Under the pieces are notes generated by a model, which saw only the letters and a program-made list of their open reading frames with translations, did not search any database and had not been told where the DNA came from. 64,000 bases of DNA, taken from contig NZ_JAGIOO010000001.1 in assembly GCF_017876755.1 (NCBI RefSeq), positions 1,054,001 through 1,118,000 on the forward strand, read 5' to 3'. Below are positions 39,981-48,660 of the stretch, one piece after another. Made by a program: the position numbers and the translations under genes. Positions within the stretch are counted from its first letter, which is position 1. Every line of letters begins with the position of its first letter. Origin of the DNA: Crossiella equi (GTDB lineage: Bacteria > Actinomycetota > Actinomycetes > Mycobacteriales > Pseudonocardiaceae).

Positions 39981-41360
39981 ATCAACGAACACACCGGCCT
40001 GCCGCACTCGCGGCAGCCCTACACCTATGCCCGCAGGGAGCTGGTGGAACCGGACTGGCGCCGCTTCCCCGGCTGGCGGGACGTGACCGAGGCGCAGTGG
40101 CGGGACGCACAGTGGCAGCGCTCCCACTGCGTCAAGAACGTGAAGCAGCTGCGCGAGCTCGTGGGCGACTGGCTAACCGAATCCTTCTACGAGGACTTGG
40201 CGGCCGACCAGCAGCACCTGGCCACCATGTCGATGCTGATCCCACCGCAGATGCTCAACACGATGGTGCCCGGAGGGGCGGCCGGACGGGCGGAGTTCAC
40301 CGAGGCCTTCCTGGCCGACCCGGTGCGCCGGTACATGCTGCCGGTGGCCTCCGACCGCGACACCGACTGGCCTTCGCACCCGCACGCCGAGCGTGACTCC
40401 TTGCACGAGGCGGAGATGTGGGTGGTGGAGGGGCTGACGCACCGCTACCCGACGAAGGTGCTGGCGGAGCTGCTGTCCACCTGCCCCCAGTACTGCGGGC
40501 ACTGCACGCGCATGGACCTGGTGGGCAACTCCACACCGACCGTGGCCAAACACCGGCTCGCGCTCAAGCCGGTGGACCGCCAGGACCGCATGCTCGACTA
40601 CCTCCGGCGCACGCCCGGCGTGCGCGATGTGGTGGTCAGCGGCGGGGACGTGGCCAACGTGCCGTGGCCGCAGCTGGAGGCCTTCCTGTTGCGGCTGTTG
40701 GACATCGAGTCCATCCGTGATGTCCGGCTCGCCTCCAAGGCGCTGGCCGGGCTGCCGCAGCACTGGTTGCAGCCCGCGGTGCTGGAGGGTATGACGCGCG
40801 TGGCCGGGCGCGCACGGGCGCGTGGGGTGAACCTGGCCCTGCACACACATGTGAACCACGTGCGGTCGGTGACGCCCCTGGTGGCGGAGGCCGCGCGGGC
40901 GGTGCTCGACGCCGGGGTGCGGGACGTGCGCAACCAGGGCGTCCTGATGCGCGGGGTGAACGCCACCCCGGAGGACTTGCTCGACCTGTGCTTCGCGTTG
41001 CAGGGTGAAGCCGGGGTGCTGCCCTACTACTTCTACCTGTGCGACATGATCCCGAATGCCGAGCACTGGCGGGTCGCGGTGTGGGAGGCGATCGGGCTCC
41101 AGCACGCCATCATGGGCTACCTGCCCGGCTACGCCACCCCGCGCATCGTCTGCGACGTGCCGTACGTGGGCAAACGCTGGGTGGACCAGGTCGCGGAGTA
41201 CGACCGCGAGCTCGGCGTGTCCTACTGGACGAAGAACTACCGCACCGGTCTGGACGGCGACGGGGACGGGGTGCTGGAGCAGCGCCACGTCTACTACGAC
41301 CCGATCGGGACGCTGCCGGAGTCCGGCCGGGCCTGGTGGACAAAGCAGCGGATTTCTTGA
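39981..41360 (+). CDS. KamA-family radical SAM aminomutase-like protein
   Basis: A radical SAM, PLP-type protein of the lysine 2,3-aminomutase superfamily, about 459 residues. The iron-sulfur motif CxxxCxxC is C168, C172 and C175 (STCPQYCGHCTR), followed by SGGDVANV. The C-terminal GYLPGYATPRIVCDVPYVGK matches an actinobacterial KamA subgroup and differs from the PGGGGK segment of true lysine aminomutases, so the substrate may differ. Conserved-looking sequence (PYTYARRELVEPDW) extends upstream of the first GTG at 40044, and the only well-placed Shine-Dalgarno, GAGGGAGGGG at 39966-39975, lies five bases before an ATC codon at 39981. I therefore propose a rare ATC start. Role: alpha-to-beta amino shift giving a beta-amino acid (inferred). 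First gene of the rightward operon. Confidence 0.85.
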   Translation: MNEHTGLPHSRQPYTYARRELVEPDWRRFPGWRDVTEAQWRDAQWQRSHCVKNVKQLRELVGDWLTESFYEDLAADQQHLATMSMLIPPQMLNTMVPGGAAGRAEFTEAFLADPVRRYMLPVASDRDTDWPSHPHAERDSLHEAEMWVVEGLTHRYPTKVLAELLSTCPQYCGHCTRMDLVGNSTPTVAKHRLALKPVDRQDRMLDYLRRTPGVRDVVVSGGDVANVPWPQLEAFLLRLLDIESIRDVRLASKALAGLPQHWLQPAVLEGMTRVAGRARARGVNLALHTHVNHVRSVTPLVAEAARAVLDAGVRDVRNQGVLMRGVNATPEDLLDLCFALQGEAGVLPYYFYLCDMIPNAEHWRVAVWEAIGLQHAIMGYLPGYATPRIVCDVPYVGKRWVDQVAEYDRELGVSYWTKNYRTGLDGDGDGVLEQRHVYYDPIGTLPESGRAWWTKQRIS

Positions 41361-41470
41361 ATATCTCTTTACTGTCGGCCGCAAGAACTTCGATCGGACC
41401 GTCGTTGCGACGGAAGAACCGCGTGCTACGGTGCGATCGGGGAAGCATGAAAAACTGGGGAAGGTTCGAC

Positions 41471-42286
41471 ATGGCTCCGCACGAGAAACGTGTGCTCAAT
41501 CCTGGGGAAAGCAACGCGCAGCTTTCCTACGCGTACAACACGGGCAGCCACTACGAGGGCGTGCTCAACCTGACCGCGGCGCTGGACGCGCTCATCTCCG
41601 AAGACGACGTCCTGCACCCGGAACAGCCTTTCTTCCAGGTCACGCACCTGGTCACCGAGTACTCCTGGGCCCACGTGCACTACGAGCTGCGCCGTGTGAT
41701 CCGGCACCTGGACGAGGGCCGCTACGCCGCCGCCACCCGCCTGGTCGACCGGTCCACCGAGGTCAGCCGCATGGGCAACCACGGCGTGAAGCTGCTGCTG
41801 GACCACCTGCCGCAGCACAGCCTGCTGACCATGCGCAACACGCTGCCGCAGGACGCCACCGGGCTGGACTCGCCGGGGTACCGCAACCTGCGCCGCATCG
41901 CCAAGGTCGTGTGGAAGCACTTCGAGAACGCCATGCTCCGTGAGGGCGTGGACCTGGCCGGGCTGATCCAGATCCAGAACGACACCGCGGCTGGGGAGCC
42001 CGTGTCGCCGCAGGTCGAGGCCCTGGCGCTGGTCCGGGAGGCGCTGCTGCGCCTGGACGCCTGCATGCTGGAGTGGAAGCAGACACACCTGACCATGGTG
42101 TGGTCGCAGCTGGGCGGCCTGCCCAGCCTGCGGGCCAGCGAGAACGGATCCCGCACCGAGGACGACACGCTGCCGGTGAGCCTGGGTGGACGGCCCATCT
42201 CCGGTGTGCAGCACCGCGCGGACAAGACCCTCTTCCCCGCCCTGTGGCGGGCCGCCGAGGACGCGTACCACCGCCTCTCGGTCTGA
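41471..42286 (+). CDS. Tryptophan 2,3-dioxygenase-like heme protein
   Basis: A 271-residue, mostly helical protein of the TDO superfamily. Matches to the family: the opening LSYAYNTGSHYEGVLNL, the distal-side FFQVTHLVTEYSW with H59, LDSPGYRNLRR near 140 (the GFxSxxFR segment of TDO), and KQTHLTMVWSQLG with H206 in the place of the proximal heme ligand. It is shorter than catabolic TDOs. MarE of maremycin biosynthesis is a TDO-like protein that mono-oxygenates beta-methyltryptophan to an oxindole; with the methylation cassette downstream, a similar role on tryptophan or beta-methyltryptophan is the best inference. ATG 41471 has GGAAGG six bases upstream; ATG 41447 is also possible. Confidence 0.8.
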   Translation: MAPHEKRVLNPGESNAQLSYAYNTGSHYEGVLNLTAALDALISEDDVLHPEQPFFQVTHLVTEYSWAHVHYELRRVIRHLDEGRYAAATRLVDRSTEVSRMGNHGVKLLLDHLPQHSLLTMRNTLPQDATGLDSPGYRNLRRIAKVVWKHFENAMLREGVDLAGLIQIQNDTAAGEPVSPQVEALALVREALLRLDACMLEWKQTHLTMVWSQLGGLPSLRASENGSRTEDDTLPVSLGGRPISGVQHRADKTLFPALWRAAEDAYHRLSV

Positions 42287-42457
42287 GCCAACGGCTTCAC
42301 CTATTCGCAAAACCTCCTGTTCCAGTTGCGCTCGACGCTGCGCATTCAGGCAATGGGGACGCACAAAGAATTCCGTCACTGGGGGCGGTTTCTTCTCGAA
42401 TCTTCGGTGTGCTTGGCAGTGCCGCGCGCCCGAAATCGGACGGTTTGGAGTACAACA

Positions 42458-44350
42458 ATGACGCGGCTCATGCCCGTCGCCGACGTGGACGTCGTGCGCG
42501 ATGAGGTCAAGGCGGAGATCGAGGGGCACACCGTCCTGAGCGGGTTCCTGGAGACCGTCGAACGGTTGGGCGACGCGGACTCGATGCTGTGGAAGGACGG
42601 CGACGAGTGGAAGTCGCTGACCTGGAACCAGTACCGCGACCAGGTGCGCGAGATCGCGCTGGGCCTGGAGCTGATCGGCTTCCGCCCCAAGGAGTTCGCG
42701 CTCCTGGTGGCCCGCAACCGGCCCGAGCCGCACATCGCCGACCTGGCCGCCCAGGCCGCGGGCGGCGTGGCCACCTCGGTGCACACCACGCTGTCCCCGG
42801 CCCAGGTCGCCGAGATCGCGGACAACTCCCAGGCCACCGTCGCCTTCGTGGAGAACCGCGAGCTGCTGGCGAAGTTCGAGGAGGTCCGCGACCGCCTGCC
42901 GCACCTGCGCACCGTGGTGCTGCTGACCGGTGAGGTCGCCCCGGAGGAGGCGGGCTGGCTGACCACCTGGGAGCAGCTGCGCTCGCGGGGCGCCGAGCTG
43001 GTGCCGTCCCGGCCGGACTTCTTCACCGAGGCCACCACGCGCCTGACCTCCGACGACCTGGCCACCGTCGTCTACACCTCCGGTACCACCGGCAAGGCCA
43101 AGGGCGTCATGCTCGCCCACCGCAACGTGCGCTGGTCGATCGCGGCCGGGTTCCGCGAGCCGGACGGCAGCAAGCCCGCTGAGCCGGAGCAGGGCACGCT
43201 GCCCACCCAGAACCTCAAGATCATCTCCTACCTGCCGCTGGGCACGGTCGGCGCGCGCATGGTCGACCACTGGGGCCACGTGATCATGGGCGGGGCGGTC
43301 ATCAACTTCTGCCCGGACCCGGCGAAGCTGTTCGAGTACCTGCGCGAGGTGCGGCCCTCGCTGCTGATGGGCGTGCCCGCGATCTTCGAGAAGCTGCATT
43401 CCGAGCTCAACGCGGCCATCGACAACGATCCCCAGCCCGACCGCGCGGCACTGGTCCGCCGATGTCTGGCGGTGGGCAAGCAGCTGGCGCGCTACCAGGA
43501 CCGGGGCGAGGAGGTGCCCGAGGACCTGCGCGGGGCCGCCGAGCAGGTCAAGCCGGTGCTGCGCGCGATCCTGGCCAAGGCCGGGCTGGACGAGTGCCTG
43601 CGCGCGGTCAGCGGCGGGGCGCCGATCGACCCGGAGATCATCGAGTTCTTCCAGTCGCTGGGCCTGTCCATGACGCAGTCCTGGGGCATGACCGAGCTGA
43701 CCACCTCGGTGACCAGCGACGGGCCCAACGGCAGCGTGGGCAGACCGTACCCGGGCGTGGAGATCGGGCTGGCCGACGATGACGAGATCATCATCCGCGG
43801 CGGCATGGTCATGCAGGGCTACTACCGCGATCCCGAGGCCACCGCCGAGGTGCTCTCGCCGGACGGCTGGTTCCGCACCGGGGACATCGGTGCCTACGAC
43901 GAGCAGGGCAGCCTGCGCATCGTGGGGCGCAAGAAGGAGCTGATCATCAACTCGGCGGGCACGAACATCGCGCCGACGAAGATCGAGTTCCTGTTGCAGC
44001 GGCACCAGCTGGTCGGCGCGGCCTGCGCGATCGGCGACCGGCGTCCACACGTGACCGCGCTGCTCACCCTCAACCCCGACCGGGCCGCGGAGTGGGCGGC
44101 CGAACGCGGGCTGGACCCGGATCTGGCCCAGCTGAGCCAGAATCCCGACCTGCTCGCCGAGATCGGCGAGGCGGTGCACAAGGCCAACGGTGAGCTGTCC
44201 AAGGCCGAGCAGGTGCGTGCCTTCCGCGTGCTCCCGGTGGAGTGGTCGGTGGACGGCGGGGAGCTGACCGCGAACTTCAAGAAGCGGCGCAACCCCATCG
44301 CGGAGAAGTACGCGGAGGTCATCGAGCAGCTGTACCGGGACGGGCGATGA
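42458..44350 (+). CDS. Long-chain acyl-CoA synthetase-type AMP-forming ligase
   Basis: A 630-residue ANL-superfamily enzyme of the FadD15/long-chain type rather than an NRPS A domain. Motifs: VVYTSGTTGKAKGVML near 206-221, SWGMTELT near 410, GWFRTGDIG near 470 and the hinge GRKKELIINSAGTNIAP with conserved Lys residues. It would activate a carboxylic acid, probably fatty or aryl, as the adenylate and pass it to CoA or to a carrier protein. ATG 42458 has GGAG seven bases upstream. Its stop overlaps the start of the NRPS-PKS gene by four bases (ATGA), so it probably supplies the acyl starter for that protein's N-terminal condensation domain, suggesting an acylated product. Confidence 0.9.
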   Translation: MTRLMPVADVDVVRDEVKAEIEGHTVLSGFLETVERLGDADSMLWKDGDEWKSLTWNQYRDQVREIALGLELIGFRPKEFALLVARNRPEPHIADLAAQAAGGVATSVHTTLSPAQVAEIADNSQATVAFVENRELLAKFEEVRDRLPHLRTVVLLTGEVAPEEAGWLTTWEQLRSRGAELVPSRPDFFTEATTRLTSDDLATVVYTSGTTGKAKGVMLAHRNVRWSIAAGFREPDGSKPAEPEQGTLPTQNLKIISYLPLGTVGARMVDHWGHVIMGGAVINFCPDPAKLFEYLREVRPSLLMGVPAIFEKLHSELNAAIDNDPQPDRAALVRRCLAVGKQLARYQDRGEEVPEDLRGAAEQVKPVLRAILAKAGLDECLRAVSGGAPIDPEIIEFFQSLGLSMTQSWGMTELTTSVTSDGPNGSVGRPYPGVEIGLADDDEIIIRGGMVMQGYYRDPEATAEVLSPDGWFRTGDIGAYDEQGSLRIVGRKKELIINSAGTNIAPTKIEFLLQRHQLVGAACAIGDRRPHVTALLTLNPDRAAEWAAERGLDPDLAQLSQNPDLLAEIGEAVHKANGELSKAEQVRAFRVLPVEWSVDGGELTANFKKRRNPIAEKYAEVIEQLYRDGR

Positions 44351-47300
44351 CCTCCCGACCGGCCAGTGCCACCCAGCTGGAGATGTGGCTGGCGGTGCAG
44401 GGCGAACCCGAGTCCGGCCGGTACAACGCGAGCATCGACCTGGAGTTCAGCGCACCGCCGGACGTGCCCGCGCTGCGGGCCGCGCTGGCCGACGTGCTGG
44501 CCCGCCACCCGGAGCTGCGCGGCTGCTTCGTGCTGGAGGGCGGCGAGCTGCGCCAGGTGGTGCGGCCCGGGCTGGCCGCGAGCCTGCTGGAGGTCGCGCG
44601 GCCCGGTCCGTACGACCGGGAGGCAGCGCTTGCCTGGGCCCGCGCGGAGGGCGACCGGCCGTTCGACCTGGCCTCCGCGCCGCTGCTGCGGGCGGGCCTG
44701 CTCACCTGTCCGGACGGCGCGCTGCTGGTGCTGACCGTGCACCACATCGTCACCGACACCTGGTCGATGGAGGTGCTGGCCAAGCACCTGCTCACCGCCT
44801 ACCAGGCCCGGCTGGACGGCCAGACCACCGACCTGCCCGGACCGTCCGAAGTGGACGCCGAGGACACGGCCGAGGAGGACCTGGCGCACTGGGCGGAGCT
44901 GGTCGCCGACGGCTGGACCGCGCTGGCGGTGCCCGCCGACCTGGTCCGCCCGGAGTCCGGCGCAGGCGGCGGCGGCACGCTCGTCGCCGAGCTGTCCCCG
45001 GCCGCCCTGACCGGGCTGCGCGAGCTGGCCGAGACCGAACGCGTCTCGGCGGCGACCGTGCTGCTCGCCGGGTGGGGCCTGGTGCTCTCGGCGTGGAGCG
45101 GGGAGCCGGACGGGGTGCTCGGCATGCCGTTCAGCGGCCGCAGCGACCCGCGCCTGGACCACGAGATCGGCCTGCACACCCGTGTGCTGCCGGTGCGCGT
45201 GCGCCTGGACGAGTCCGCGACCTTCCAGGACCTCCTGGACGCCACGCGTGAGCAGGTGCTGGACGGCCTGGAGCACGAGCGCGTCCCGCTGGACCGGCTG
45301 CGCACGGCGCTGGCCCGGCACGGCGCGGACGCCGGGGTCTACCGCGCGGTCTTCGACCACCGCTGGGCCGAACCGGTGTCCTGGACCGTGGCCGGTACAA
45401 CCGTGCGGCTGCTCGACCACGAGGTGGAGGGCGTCAAGTACGACCTCGGCCTGGCGGGCATCGAGGGCCCGGAGTCCTTGCGGCTGCGGGTGGACTACGA
45501 CACCGGGGTCTACCGCGAGAGCACCGTGCGGCTGGTGCTGGACCAGCTGACCGCGCTGCTCACCGCGGCGGTCGCCAACCCGGAGCGGCGCTGCCGCGAC
45601 CTGCTGGCCGGGCTGGCGACCCCGGCCCCGGCACGACCGTCCGAAGAGGACGGGACCGAGGCGTTGCTGCCCGAGCTCGTGCTCGGCCACGCACGGCGTG
45701 ACCCGGCCGCGCTCGCGGTCCGGCACGGCGAGGACGTGCTGACCTACGGCGAGCTGGCCGACCGCGCCGGTGCGCTGGCGAACTGGCTGCGGGCACGTGG
45801 GGCCGGGCCGGAGCGGATCGTCGCGCTGGTGCTGCCGCCCGGGGCGGACACCGTGGTGGCCATGCTCGCGGTGGCCCTCTCCGGTGCGGCCTACCTGCCA
45901 CTGGACCCGGCCTACCCGGCCCACCAGCGCGCACTCGTCCTGGAGGACGCCGCACCGGTGGTCGTGCTCGGCGCGGACGGGTACGCCCTGGCCGACGCGC
46001 TCACCGAGTCCGCCGGGCTGCCGGTCACCCCGCCGGTGGCCGGGATCGGGCCCGGGAGCACGCTCAACGTGCTCTACACCTCCGGGTCCACCGGCAAGCC
46101 CAAGGGCGTGGTGTTGCCGCACATCGGCATCGCCCGGCTGATGGGCTCGCACCGGTTCCTCAAGCTGGCGCACACCGACGTCATCGCCGGGCTGTGCCCG
46201 CTGAACTTCGACGGCGCCACCTTCGAGATCTGGGGCGCGCTGGCCCACGGCGCGGCGCTGCTGGTGCTGGACAAGGACATCGTGCTCAGCCCGGCCGAGC
46301 TGCGGGAGCAGGTGCGCACGCACGGCGTGACCACGCTGGTGATCACCACTCCCCTGCTCAACCGGATCATCGAGGACACCCCGGACCTGCTCCAGTCGCT
46401 GCGCCGGGTGTACTTCGGCGGCGAGCGCATCTCGGTGCCGCACGTGCGGCGCGCGCTGCGCTGGTGCGCCCCCGGCACGCTCGTGCACAGCTACGGGCCG
46501 ACGGAGAACTCGTTCACCTCGACCTGGTGGCCGATCGAGTCGGTGGGCGAACGCGAGCGCACCGTGCCGATCGGGGTGGCCGTGCCGGAGACCGAGCTGC
46601 ACGTGGTCTTCGAGGGCACCACCACGCCCGCCCCGGCCGGGGTGATCGGCGAGCTGCTGCTCGGCGGCCCCGGCCTCGCGCACGGCTACCTCAACGACCC
46701 GGAGCGCACGGCGAAGGTGTTCGTGCCCAACCCGTTCGGGCCCGGGACGCTCTACCGCACCGGCGACCGCGTGCGCTGGACCGCCGAGGGCCTGCTGGAG
46801 TTCGTCAGCCGCGCCGACAACCAGGTCAAGATCCGCAGCCAGCGGGTCGAGCTCGGTGAGGTCGAGTCCGCGCTGCTGGCGCACGAGCTGGTCGAGGCGT
46901 GTTTCGTCACCACCGCGCAGAACCAGCGGGACGAACGGGAGATCGTCGCCTACCTCGTGTGGGCCGGACCGTCCGATGTGGACACCCTGCGGGCGCACCT
47001 GCGCAAGGTGCTGCCCTCCTTCGCGGTGCCCACGCACCTGGTCGGGCTGGACGCGCTGCCGCTCAACCGCAACGGCAAGATCGACCGGCCGCGCCTGCCC
47101 AAGCCCGAGGCGGCCCCGGCCCCGGCCCCGGTCGCCGAGCCGGTGCCCGAGCCCGCGCGGCCGCTGGGTGCCCTGGACCAGGTCCTGGCGGCCTGGCGCG
47201 AGGTGCTCGGGGTGGCCGAGGTGACCGCGCGGGACAGCTTCTTCGACGTCGGCGGCCACTCGCTGCTGGTGGTCAAGCTCCAGGAGGCGCTGCGCGCCCG

Positions 47301-48660
47301 GACCGGGGTCACCGTGTCCATCGCGCAGCTCATGGGCAACCCGACCGCCGCCGACCAGGCCGAGCTGCTCTCCGGCGCCGCGCCGGTGACCGCGCTGCCC
47401 GTGGTGCTGCGCGGGGCCGACGCCGCCGAGGACATCGCGGTGATCGGCATGGCCGGGCGGTTCGCCGGGGCGCGGGACGTTGAGGAGTACTGGGCGAACC
47501 TGCGTGCCGGGCGTGACTGCCTGACCACCGGCCGCCCGCCGGTCGAGCACGCCGACGGCTCCCGCACCGTGTACCGGTACGGGCTGCTGGCCGACGGCCT
47601 GGCCTACGACGGTTGCCTGTCCGGCATCGGCGCCGACGAGCACCGCCCGGTGGACCCGCAGCACGCGGTGTTCTACGAGTGCCTGTGGGCCGCGGTGGAG
47701 GACGCCGGGCTGCGCATGTCCGACCTGCGGGGGCGCACCAGCCTCTACGGCGGCCGCGCGGTGCCCGGCGTCAAGCCGAACGCCGAGGGGTTCCTCCCGG
47801 CCGGGGAGGTGGTCTTCACCGAGGCCACCTTCATGACCACCTGGTTCTCCTACCACCACGACCTGGGCGGCGAGTCCATGCTGGTGGACTCCGGCTGCTC
47901 CACCGCGCTGGTCGCGGTGCACCTGGCGGCGGAGAGCCTGCGGCGCGGCGACTGCGACTACGCGCTGGCCGGTGGCGTGTCCATCCAGGCCAACGCGGAC
48001 GGCTCCTACCTCTGGGAGCCAGGGCAGGTCTTCGCCGAGGACGGCGTGTCCCGGCCCTTCGACCGCCGCACCACCGGGGTCGTGGCCGGGGACGGGGCGG
48101 GCGCGGTGCTGCTGCGCCGCCTGTCCGACGCCCGCCGCGACGGCGACCCCATCCACGCGGTGATCAAGGGCTCGGCCATCAACAACGACGGCCTGCGCAA
48201 GGTCGGCTACACCGCGCCCGGGGTGGACGGCCAGGCGAAGGTCCTGGCGAGGGCGCTGGCCCGCGCCGGGGTGCCCGCCGCCGAGGTCGGCTACGTGGAG
48301 ACCCACGGCACCGGCACCCGGCTCGGCGACGCGGTCGAGCTGGGCGCGCTGACCCAGGTCTACGGCGAGGGCGGGCCGCTGGCGCTCGGCTCGGTCAAGG
48401 CCGCCATCGGGCACACCGACACCGCCGCGGGCATCGCCGGGCTGATCAAGGCCGCCCTGGCCGTACGGGAGGGCTTCCTGCCCGCCACACCGAACGTGGC
48501 CGAGCCGGTGGCCGACCTGCCCGAGCGGTTCGAGCTGCTGCCCGAGGGCCGCGCCTGGTCCCGCCCGGACGGCCCGCGCACCGCCGGGGTCAGCTCGTTC
48601 GGGCTCGGCGGCACCAACGCACACGTGATCATCCAGGAGCACCGCGAGGAGGACCGGTGA
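44347..48660 (+). CDS. Hybrid NRPS-PKS, domains C-A-PCP-KS
   Basis: A 1,437-residue megasynthase. Condensation domain at 1-430 with an intact HH pair at H132/H133 (HHIVTDT). Adenylation domain at about 440-925: YTSGSTGKPKG, FDGATFEIW with the alpha-amino-binding Asp, SYGPTEN, YRTGDRV and NRNGKIDRP. Carrier domain near 940-1015 with Ser972 (GGHSL). Ketosynthase from about 1028 to the end: active-site C1184 in DSGCSTA (usual DTACSSS), H1320 in THGTGT and H1356 in VKAAIGH. An acyl group would be joined to an amino acid, and the aminoacyl chain passed to the ketosynthase for C-C extension. No acyltransferase, reductive domain, acyl carrier after KS or thioesterase is present, so malonyl loading must come in trans. 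Confidence 0.95.
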   Translation: MTSRPASATQLEMWLAVQGEPESGRYNASIDLEFSAPPDVPALRAALADVLARHPELRGCFVLEGGELRQVVRPGLAASLLEVARPGPYDREAALAWARAEGDRPFDLASAPLLRAGLLTCPDGALLVLTVHHIVTDTWSMEVLAKHLLTAYQARLDGQTTDLPGPSEVDAEDTAEEDLAHWAELVADGWTALAVPADLVRPESGAGGGGTLVAELSPAALTGLRELAETERVSAATVLLAGWGLVLSAWSGEPDGVLGMPFSGRSDPRLDHEIGLHTRVLPVRVRLDESATFQDLLDATREQVLDGLEHERVPLDRLRTALARHGADAGVYRAVFDHRWAEPVSWTVAGTTVRLLDHEVEGVKYDLGLAGIEGPESLRLRVDYDTGVYRESTVRLVLDQLTALLTAAVANPERRCRDLLAGLATPAPARPSEEDGTEALLPELVLGHARRDPAALAVRHGEDVLTYGELADRAGALANWLRARGAGPERIVALVLPPGADTVVAMLAVALSGAAYLPLDPAYPAHQRALVLEDAAPVVVLGADGYALADALTESAGLPVTPPVAGIGPGSTLNVLYTSGSTGKPKGVVLPHIGIARLMGSHRFLKLAHTDVIAGLCPLNFDGATFEIWGALAHGAALLVLDKDIVLSPAELREQVRTHGVTTLVITTPLLNRIIEDTPDLLQSLRRVYFGGERISVPHVRRALRWCAPGTLVHSYGPTENSFTSTWWPIESVGERERTVPIGVAVPETELHVVFEGTTTPAPAGVIGELLLGGPGLAHGYLNDPERTAKVFVPNPFGPGTLYRTGDRVRWTAEGLLEFVSRADNQVKIRSQRVELGEVESALLAHELVEACFVTTAQNQRDEREIVAYLVWAGPSDVDTLRAHLRKVLPSFAVPTHLVGLDALPLNRNGKIDRPRLPKPEAAPAPAPVAEPVPEPARPLGALDQVLAAWREVLGVAEVTARDSFFDVGGHSLLVVKLQEALRARTGVTVSIAQLMGNPTAADQAELLSGAAPVTALPVVLRGADAAEDIAVIGMAGRFAGARDVEEYWANLRAGRDCLTTGRPPVEHADGSRTVYRYGLLADGLAYDGCLSGIGADEHRPVDPQHAVFYECLWAAVEDAGLRMSDLRGRTSLYGGRAVPGVKPNAEGFLPAGEVVFTEATFMTTWFSYHHDLGGESMLVDSGCSTALVAVHLAAESLRRGDCDYALAGGVSIQANADGSYLWEPGQVFAEDGVSRPFDRRTTGVVAGDGAGAVLLRRLSDARRDGDPIHAVIKGSAINNDGLRKVGYTAPGVDGQAKVLARALARAGVPAAEVGYVETHGTGTRLGDAVELGALTQVYGEGGPLALGSVKAAIGHTDTAAGIAGLIKAALAVREGFLPATPNVAEPVADLPERFELLPEGRAWSRPDGPRTAGVSSFGLGGTNAHVIIQEHREEDR

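Noticed and set aside
42326-42457. N-terminal extension of the acyl-CoA synthetase to 42326
   Set aside because: The extension is Arg/Phe-rich and unlike the family; ATG 42458 has GGAG at good spacing.
43894-48642. A 1,582-codon minus-strand open frame opposite the acyl ligase and NRPS-PKS genes
   Set aside because: No recognisable motif and His/Arg/Val-biased composition; the plus strand encodes complete C, A, PCP and KS domains.
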